From Cryptomeria japonica (taxonomy: Eukaryota > Streptophyta > Pinopsida > Cupressales > Cupressaceae): a stretch of 64,000 bases of DNA. The stretch lies in assembly GCF_030272615.1 (NCBI RefSeq), contig NC_081409.1, forward strand, positions 620,024,255 through 620,088,254, read 5' to 3'. The notes under the pieces are model-generated. The model was not told where the DNA came from. It searched no databases and saw nothing but the letters and a program-made list of their open reading frames with translations. How positions within the stretch are numbered: the first letter of the stretch is position 1; the number at the start of each line of letters is the position of its first letter. This document shows, piece after piece, positions 57,973 through 64,000 of this stretch. A program made the translations under genes and the position numbers.

Positions 57973-58487
57973 TGTTAGCATTATGTCATTGATGTCAAAT
58001 CCTATGGTCTGGATTAGGTCTGTATGTGGTATGTGTTGGAAATTGACACTCAATTGGTTAGCTTCACTATGTTGTCATTGATGGCAACATGGTATTGTGT
58101 TCTGGCTTCATGTTTTGGTTTAGTTGTGTACCGACAGGCACTTCATAGATACTACACCTTCATCGGTAGGACAAAAGGATTTCTTTGGTTACCGACAATA
58201 GAGGCTGACATGGTTTAATAAAAGGTTATCAGTATTGGAGGCTGACATCTCTTGAATCTGACATCAGAAATTGGTTTTAATATTTATGCATTTATGTTAT
58301 CTGGATGACATGTAATTTGATATTATATATCTTTGTAAGCCGACATAAGGCATGATAAATTGTATAGGGTATATAGGTTAGTTGGATTAGATCATTATAA
58401 TATAGACATGAGATAGAAGATTATGGATATGCGAATGTAGTATGATGCGAAATATATCAGAGAGATTATGTATGTGAGATATTTATG
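57973..58487 (+). repeat. Copia 3' LTR, first 515 bp
   Basis: It starts TGTTAGCATT after the polypurine tract and is cut at 58488 by the Tat-like LTR. The rest should lie beyond the window. It shares GTTGTCATTGATGGCAAC and CCGACAGGCACTTCA-type segments with the LTRs of the pol-less element. Confidence 0.8.
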
Positions 58488-58658
58488 TGTAGCGTCCTAA
58501 AATTGTGACACTTGCAATTTCAACTGCATTTCGGTCTTCACGATGGCGACGCAACATGCAACCTGAATGGAGACCCCGAAACAAGATTACGACACTGAAA
58601 ACTGCATTTTCTTGTACCCTGGCCTGAACCTCCTTTGCACCCTGTTGTCCTGGGAGGT

Positions 58659-58687
58659 GGGACCAGAGCGCCCAGCGCCCTGGTCCC
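58659..58687. repeat. Hairpin 0 (U3): perfect 8 bp inverted repeat
   Basis: GGGACCAG and CTGGTCCC flank a 13 nt GC-rich loop. It is related to the three hairpins downstream. Confidence 0.75.
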
Positions 58688-58809
58688 TGGGTCCTATTTT
58701 GGGCCCGGTCTCCTAAGGGGTCTCGGGTCTTTTTGTTTGCAATTTGGAAATTAACTTTCCTGGTCGACCTAAGGTCGGGAAAATCAGTCTATCAGCCCTA
58801 AATGACAAG

Positions 58810-58817
58810 TATATAAA
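58810..58817 (+). promoter_or_regulatory. TATA box of Tat-like LTR
   Basis: TATATAAA lies about 320 bp into the LTR, followed by a CT-rich stretch (TTTTTCTCTCTC). Transcription would start about 30 bp downstream, which places 59286-59312 and the leader within the RNA. Confidence 0.6.
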
Positions 58818-59285
58818 CTACATTTTTCTCTCTCATTTGGCATGAAGAGGATATGTGTAAAAGCGTGGAAACTATACTCAAGCATTCAAGCATTCAAGCA
58901 TTCCTTCAAGCAATTGATCATTTCAAGTCTCCATTCAAGGCCAAGTGTTGCATTCAAGTCAAGGATTCAACCGTTGAAGAGGAGATCACATACTACATGC
59001 TACAACATACAACATACAACATCTATACCTTTGCACATAAGGATACAAACATCCTTAGAACAAGGTATTAGTACTTGTTTTACATACATTTACATTTACA
59101 GCACTTGCTCATTTCTTGGTTACTTCCAAAACCGGGGTTTGATCTAAAGGCAAACCCCTAATCCCTAACCCCCCAATCGTCTTCGCTTTTCTGTGTGTAG
59201 GTTGCAGGTACGCGACTGAAATTGAAGATCTGGAATCCTTGTGCAGAGACGAACAAATCCCCCTTCGTTTCGCGGATTATTTGGA

Positions 59286-59312
59286 GGACCGTGGCGTCGG
59301 GCGCCATCGTCC
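59286..59312. repeat. Hairpin 1 (transcribed part of LTR)
   Basis: GGACCGTGGCG and CGCCATCGTCC pair at 9 of 11 positions around a 5 nt loop. Confidence 0.75.
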
Positions 59313-59690
59313 CGACAACTTTTGCTCAAATTTGCAGGATAGCACCGTATCGACATTTCACTGCTAATTCCAGGTCCGCAGCTTCATACTGTATTCCTAT
59401 CTTAGTTTATAAGCGAATCTTTGTCACTTTCTATGCATTCCTAGCTTAATTCTTCTATCAACATTCTTTACAAAAGAGGGTAGCCTTGCTGTCATAACCC
59501 TTGAAACACATTTAGCATCCAATCTTGTATTGTGTGGGATTGGATCTTGTGGGTTTCAACCCCTCTTTTGAATGTAAAGTGTCTCCCCTAAGTGAAAACC
59601 ATCAACCCTAGTGAACCTCCCTTCTCTCTCCTCGAAGTTGGAAGAGGGGAGGGCAACTAGGGTTCGATCGCGATTTTCCGCTTTACATTT

Positions 59691-59707
59691 TGGTGAACCC
59701 AACGTGA
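59691..59707 (+). promoter_or_regulatory. Primer-binding site, tRNA-Trp type
   Basis: TGGTGAACCCAACGTGA matches, with one G-to-A difference, the complement of the plant tRNA-Trp 3' end as I recall it. It sits 3 nt after the LTR. Confidence 0.7.
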
Positions 59708-60082
59708 AACATCCTTTCTGATTTTTTATGCTTAGATCTGAAAAAATTGATTACATTTCCATGTTTGATCTTTTGCAAAATTTTAGAGGTGATTGCATAA
59801 AAACCCTAAATTTTCTTTTTAGTAATCAAGCTTGTGAAATGTCTAAATGTTAATGCTTGTTTCAGATCTGCCCTTCTATTACAAATTATCAGTTCATATA
59901 TGTGCTTTAATTTTGAAAATTAAGTGGTTAAATGTCAAAACCCTAATTTTTGAAACCCTCTTGATTCAACCTTTGTCCGACAATTTCACTGATCAAAACA
60001 TCTCCAAATCAGTTGTAACTTTGGATTCCGGCATAAAATCACAATATCTTTCATCCCTAAAAATTTGGAAAAAATTTGCGAG

Positions 60083-60112
60083 GACCGTGTGCACTCCGAG
60101 CGCCATCGTCCC
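60083..60112. repeat. Hairpin 2 (leader)
   Basis: GGACCGTG...CATCGTCC around CACTCCGAGC, six of eight outer pairs kept. It is a copy of hairpin 3. Confidence 0.7.
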
Positions 60113-60704
60113 TGACTTTTTTTCCAAAATTTTGGGAGCGAGATCTTATTGTACTTTCCTGCTAAAATCCAGAATTTTGGCTGATTTTATCAATTATAAC
60201 ACTTTCAAAATTACAGTCAAAGTTGGTCTAGGGATTGCTTGGATTAACGCTTCTAATCATTCAAAAATCATTGAAATTGAAATTTTGTGTCAAAATTGTG
60301 TTCTTACTGTCCTAAATCTGAAAAGTGTGTTATCATTCATTAAAAATTTCAGTGCTTTATTCAAATTCTTGCAATTTGTGACTTTTGAAATTAAATGCTT
60401 AATTACAACAACTTTAATTTTCGCTTTCAAAATTGAATTTTGTGTGAAATTGAGTCAATTTTTAAATTTCAAAACTTGCATTGCTTTTGACATTCCCTCT
60501 AAAATCATAACATTCAAAATTTCAATTTCCCTCTCTTTTTCAAAATTCAAATTTTGCATTTTTCGACAATCTTGGTAGGGTTCAATTTCGAGATTGCAAC
60601 TTTAATTTGGCCTACCTACAGATCGTAAAATCACTCAATTTTTTCAGATTAGCTTTAAAATCATCATACCTTTCATCCCTGCAAATTTTGAAAAAAAGTT
60701 GCAA

Positions 60705-60735
60705 GGACCGTGTTGCACTCCGAGCACCACGGTCC
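60705..60735. repeat. Hairpin 3 (leader)
   Basis: GGACCGTG and CACGGTCC form a perfect 8 bp stem. It lies about 130 bp before the gag start. Confidence 0.75.
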
Positions 60736-60862
60736 CGGACATTTTTTCTGAAATTTCGGGAGACTGTCATGATTGCATTTAACAGCTTAAATCCAGAAGA
60801 TTGGCTGATTTTACTAAAAATTTCTACCTCTAAATTCAAAATCTTCTCTCTCTTTCTAGTGC

Positions 60863-62830
60863 ATGAGTTTTACAACAATAAGCCCTACTTACACTATTCC
60901 CGTTAGACGAAGCCGTAGAATTAAGTCTTTCCGAGGTTTAACTACTGAGGAGATGGAATCTAATTTGAATAGCCTTTTTAACGAGGACATGGGTAATTCC
61001 TCTAATCCTCCTAATGATGAAGAAGCTCTCCATGAGGTTTCTGAAGAACAACTTTCAAAATTGGATAACCAATTTGACGATTTTCACCAATGGATGTCTC
61101 ATGAGTATCCCGATAGTCAAGCTCTTCCTTTAATTGAGGGTCTAAAACATATTCTTCAAAGTGATAAGAATGGAATTGATATTTTGCGTGGTATTTCATA
61201 CATTGTGAATTCAAATGTGATGCCTATGAAGAGTTGTGCTAAAACTTTAGGTTATACACAACCTCCTACTCAAGTCAATCATTCTATTCCTTTGATGACT
61301 TCTATTGCTAGCATACCTACCTTTACATCAAACATAATGGCTACTTCTACACAAGACATTCCTCCTGTGATCACTAGTCATGGGGGCAATCCCCCTTCTT
61401 CAATTAACCCTCTTCATTCATTTAATCCAATTTCTTCATTCGTCCCCTCAATGAGTGTTCCTATTACATCTCCACAAATGAACATGATGCAAGGGGGCAA
61501 TTCGTTTAACCATCCTCCTTGTAGTGTTCCTCTTGTCCAATCATCTCCTATGACTAATTATCATAGAGTCCCACCACCTTACTCTTTACCTTCTTTCAAT
61601 AACATAACACCTCCATCTCAATCTAACACATCTAATATGAACTCTTCGACTGAAGCGACCATTAACAACCTTGCACAAACTGTCTCTTCTTTACAGCAAC
61701 AAATTGCCTCTATGAATCAATCTAAGTTTAGTGTGCCCACATTTGATGTTGCGAGCCCACTTTCTCTTGACATTGTTCGAGCTATCCCTCCTAAACATGT
61801 TGAAATCCTGCATTTGGAGCTGTATAATGGTAAAGGTGATCCTCTAACACATGTAAAGACATTTCAAACAATATGTACCGATTTTGCTTATGACCAAAGG
61901 TTGCTTGCAAAACTGTTCACTAGAACATTAAGGGACAAAGCCTTACAATGGTATTGCTCGTTGCCTTCTTATTCTATTACTTCTTTCGAACAACTTGCAA
62001 ATGCTTTCATTCAACAATTTCAAAACAATATAAGTCCTAAAGTTACTTTGATTGATTTAATGCATTGTAAACAAGGTGTTAAAGAAAAAGTGACTGATTT
62101 CATTGGTAGATATAAGCATTTGTATGCTCAAATTTCTTTTCTAGTGCCTGACAATGATATTCAAAGAATCTTCATTTCTAATTTACAAAAAGATATTCGA
62201 GACAAACTTCTATTTTCTGAGTTTACTTCTTTCCAATAGTTGTGTGCAACTCTTCACAATTATCAACTGACTGTGAGTCAAATGGAACAATCACATCCTA
62301 TGGCTCCGAGTGATAAGGGTGATAGCAGTCAACAACCATTTGGGAAGTTTAAACCGAACAGAGATTCCATCAAATTCAATGAAAACATCATCAACAACAA
62401 TGTGAATGCAGCATCAAGTGTGCCTCCTATTTCTAAATTTTTCAAGAAAGAAAGAAAGTATACTCCTTTGAATGAATCATTGCATAGTATTATGAATAAA
62501 TTATTGGAACAAAATGTGCTTACTCTTCCTCCTATAAGGCAAATTGATCCTACAAAGATTACTTCACCTTATTTTGATAACAAAGCTTTTTGTCACTTTC
62601 ATCGTCAGCCTGGGCATGATACTGAAAAATGTTTTTCTTTAAAGGGTAAAATTCAAGATTTGATTGATAATAATACTATCTCTGTTTCTGGAGTGAATGA
62701 TAAAGGCAACACATCTGTAGCTCCTCCTAACCAAAATCTTCAGATTTTCACTGATCCATTACCTTCTCATACCTCTAATGCAATTGAGGCTAATGATTCT
62801 CTCTCTCATCTGATGGTCTTGTGTCTATGA
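60863..62830 (+). CDS. gag: Tat-like Gag with one internal UAG
   Basis: The start is the ATG at 60863 (MSFTTISPTYTIPVRRSRRI), the first after the leader. Residues about 1-300 are a Ser/Pro/Asn-rich N-terminal extension. The capsid region follows (about 316-430): HLELYNGKGDPLTHVKTFQT, LRDKALQWYCSLPSYSITSF and ANAFIQQFQNN. A single in-frame TAG at 62237-62239 splits the frame, and the rest continues in phase with the Cys-His motif CHFHRQPGHDTEKC (from residue 577) and GKIQDLIDNN. The frame ends at TGA 62828-62830, overlapping the ATG of the protease ORF. Gag builds the particle. The TAG is probably a point mutation; programmed readthrough inside Gag would be unusual. Confidence 0.88.
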
Positions 62831-63969
62831 CTCCGAATGTGATTAACTTTGTAGAGCAGCAAGAAAACCCTAAAGAACCTTCCATCACATTTGATTCCAG
62901 TGAAACCATTAGGGCACCTGATGGTCCTTTATACATAGTTGCAAAAGTCAAGAACACACCTTGCCGTGGAGTGCTTATTGATCCTTCGTGCATGATTAAT
63001 GTTATTACTGAAGAATTTCTTTTTACTTTGCAATTGAATCAAGTGTTCTATGATGAAACAGATGTGATTGTGAAACTATTTGATGCATTTTCTTCTCCTG
63101 CAATTGGTTCTATTACATTGCCTATTGAGGTCCATAACAAATCTGTTGATGTGAACTTTGCTATTATTCCATCTTCCAAACAATTTTGTGTGAAGCTTGG
63201 CTATCCTTGGCCATCTTCCATGAACGCTATTGCTTCTCCTATTCACAAGTGTTTGAAATTTCCCCATAATGGTGAAGTTGTTACTGTCAATCATAGTCTC
63301 TTTAAACCAGCTGAAAGAACTTCTAGTGTTCCTATTGATTACTTTTGGCCTAAACAATTCCAATCTCTTCCTCCGCGAAGTGATCATCTTTTCAAATCTT
63401 ATCAAAAGTGGAAAAAAGATATGATCCTATCTCTAAGTGAACCTAGAACACCTAAACTTGATATTCCTATCATTCTTGAGAAGGAAGTTCTTCCTTTGAA
63501 AGATAAAACTAATGTCTTTCCTCAAGAAGATTCCCAACCCATCCCTATGGATGTGACTATGTCTATGCCTAATAAACCTTCTAAAAGTAGACCTATACCT
63601 CCTCGTCATGATGGACTTGGTCTTCTTCCTAAACCAAAAATTCCTCCTTTATATGGAGCAGTTCCTCCTCCTTATTTTTATAGAGAGAAGAGACCCTCCT
63701 CTTCTCCTATTATCCAGCCTAAGAGACCACAACCTAAACACCCAAGTGCTAAGGATGAGAACATTCCTCCTCCTCAATCTTCTCCACTTCCTACTAAGAC
63801 TAGACGAAATCGTTCGGCATGTGAACGCCGGCGAAAGCGTCATCTTAGAGCTCAAACTTTGCAAGAACCAAAAACACCTTCAACAAGCATTATTCCATTT
63901 TCTCCTCAGTCGGACGTTGAGCCTAAATCTCCTAAACATAAGATGCATGATGGTCTTGATCCTGTGTGA
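62827..63969 (+). CDS. Tat-like protease ORF with proline-rich tail
   Basis: The ATG at 62827 overlaps the gag stop as ATGA, in a different frame from gag. The protease domain occupies about residues 30-150: KNTPCRGVLIDPSCMINVI places the active-site Asp at residue 52 (codon from 62980). The usual D-(S/T)-G is D-P-S here, so activity is uncertain. IGSITLPIEVHNKSVDVNFA and KLGYPWPSSMNAIASPIHKC are characteristic of Tat-type proteases. After about residue 200 the chain is rich in Pro, Lys and Ser (IPPLYGAVPPPYFYREKRP, then a basic RRNRSACERRRKRH). It stops at 63967-63969 before any RT motif. RT presumably follows outside the window. Confidence 0.82.
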   Translation: MTPNVINFVEQQENPKEPSITFDSSETIRAPDGPLYIVAKVKNTPCRGVLIDPSCMINVITEEFLFTLQLNQVFYDETDVIVKLFDAFSSPAIGSITLPIEVHNKSVDVNFAIIPSSKQFCVKLGYPWPSSMNAIASPIHKCLKFPHNGEVVTVNHSLFKPAERTSSVPIDYFWPKQFQSLPPRSDHLFKSYQKWKKDMILSLSEPRTPKLDIPIILEKEVLPLKDKTNVFPQEDSQPIPMDVTMSMPNKPSKSRPIPPRHDGLGLLPKPKIPPLYGAVPPPYFYREKRPSSSPIIQPKRPQPKHPSAKDENIPPPQSSPLPTKTRRNRSACERRRKRHLRAQTLQEPKTPSTSIIPFSPQSDVEPKSPKHKMHDGLDPV

Positions 63970-64000
63970 GTTAAAGATCCTATTTTTATAAATCTTGATG

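Larger units (their letters stand above)
17044..58487 (+). mobile_element. Copia element split by five later insertions
   Basis: Fragments in one orientation and in the right order form a single Copia element: gag (17044-17995), protease-integrase (about 29930-31023), integrase end to RT (42112-43363), RT end (52766-52837), RNase H (57144-57800), PPT (57961-57972) and the start of the 3' LTR (57973-58487). The reading frame resumes across three of the inserts. The gag, protease, integrase, RT, RNase H order is the Copia order. The 5' LTR and gag start are lost at the rearranged left junction. Confidence 0.88.
58488..59687 (+). repeat. Tat-like 5' LTR
   Basis: TGTAGCGTCC...CTTTACA, 1200 bp, ending 3 nt before the PBS. 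The partner LTR is not in the window, so the start is set by TG and by the break in the Copia LTR. Confidence 0.8.
59708..60862 (+). other. Leader of Tat-like element
   Basis: An untranslated leader is the best reading, although a 243-codon frame (59847-60578) is open by chance. Its product is low complexity (Lys/Ile/Phe-rich) with no motif. A block of about 110 bp containing the hairpin motif occurs twice, near 60025-60140 and 60655-60765. Confidence 0.65.
58488..64000 (+). mobile_element. Tat-like Ty3 element, 5' part
   Basis: 5' LTR (58488-59687), PBS, a leader of about 1.15 kb, gag with a CCHC-like motif and a protease ORF. The motif CHFHRQPGHDTEKC followed by KGKIQDLIDNN is typical of the Tat/Ogre side of Ty3 elements. 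RT and the rest are outside the window. It is the best preserved element here, hence probably the youngest. Confidence 0.9.

Noticed and set aside
59641-59710. tRNA-like sequence at the LTR/PBS border
   Set aside because: Only the complement of a tRNA 3' end is present (a primer-binding site); no cloverleaf.
59847-60578. 243-codon open frame in the Tat-like leader
   Set aside because: Biased composition, no motif, contains the repeated hairpin block; a leader is a better reading.

Overview
The window looks like intergenic DNA from a large, repeat-rich plant nuclear genome. The evidence is four plant-type LTR-retrotransposon lineages (chromovirus, Athila-like, Tat-like and Copia), primer-binding sites matching plant tRNAs (initiator Met, Asp-like, Trp-like), long LTRs (about 0.8 to 1.6 kb) and an AT-rich background. 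A gymnosperm such as a conifer would fit the old, deeply nested elements, but I cannot prove the taxon. I see no ordinary cellular gene and no tRNA or rRNA gene. Almost every coding stretch is a decayed transposable-element gene.

Layout. 1-2206 is AT-rich and non-coding. 2207-about 6977 starts like an LTR and may be a solo LTR between two CA/TG microsatellites; 7043-7888 is unexplained AT-rich sequence. 7889-16810 is a minus-strand Ty3 chromovirus laid out LTR, gag-pol, LTR, then a truncated second copy of the pol 3' end. Its right edge is a patchwork of small duplicated pieces (16811-17043).

From 17044 to 58487 lies one plus-strand Copia element whose own roughly 5 kb (gag, protease, integrase, RT, RNase H, PPT, start of the 3' LTR) is split by five later insertions: (1) a DNA transposon (about 17.99-29.1 kb or slightly beyond) with two convergent degenerate genes, palindromic subterminal repeats and internal satellite-like arrays; (2) an 11.1 kb Athila-like element (31024-42111) with an extra ORF after pol; (3) a minus-strand, pol-less element with three LTRs (43364-52765); (4) a 4.3 kb LTR-like insertion (52838-57138) carrying eight copies of a roughly 70 bp motif; (5) a Tat-like element (58488 to beyond the window end) with the best preserved gag.

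Three of the five insertions can be placed to the base, because the Copia reading frame resumes across them with 5 bp target-site duplications (TGAGC/TCAAC, CCTAT/CCTAT, GATCA/GAACA). The strongest candidates for something undescribed are the pol-less LTR element, which encodes a zinc-knuckle ORF plus a large unrecognised protein of about 1,100 codons, and the two-gene DNA transposon, whose decayed transposase still shows a DFAEN...D...GHGKG..DG motif series. A set of four palindromic hairpins in the LTR and leader of the Tat-like element is also notable.
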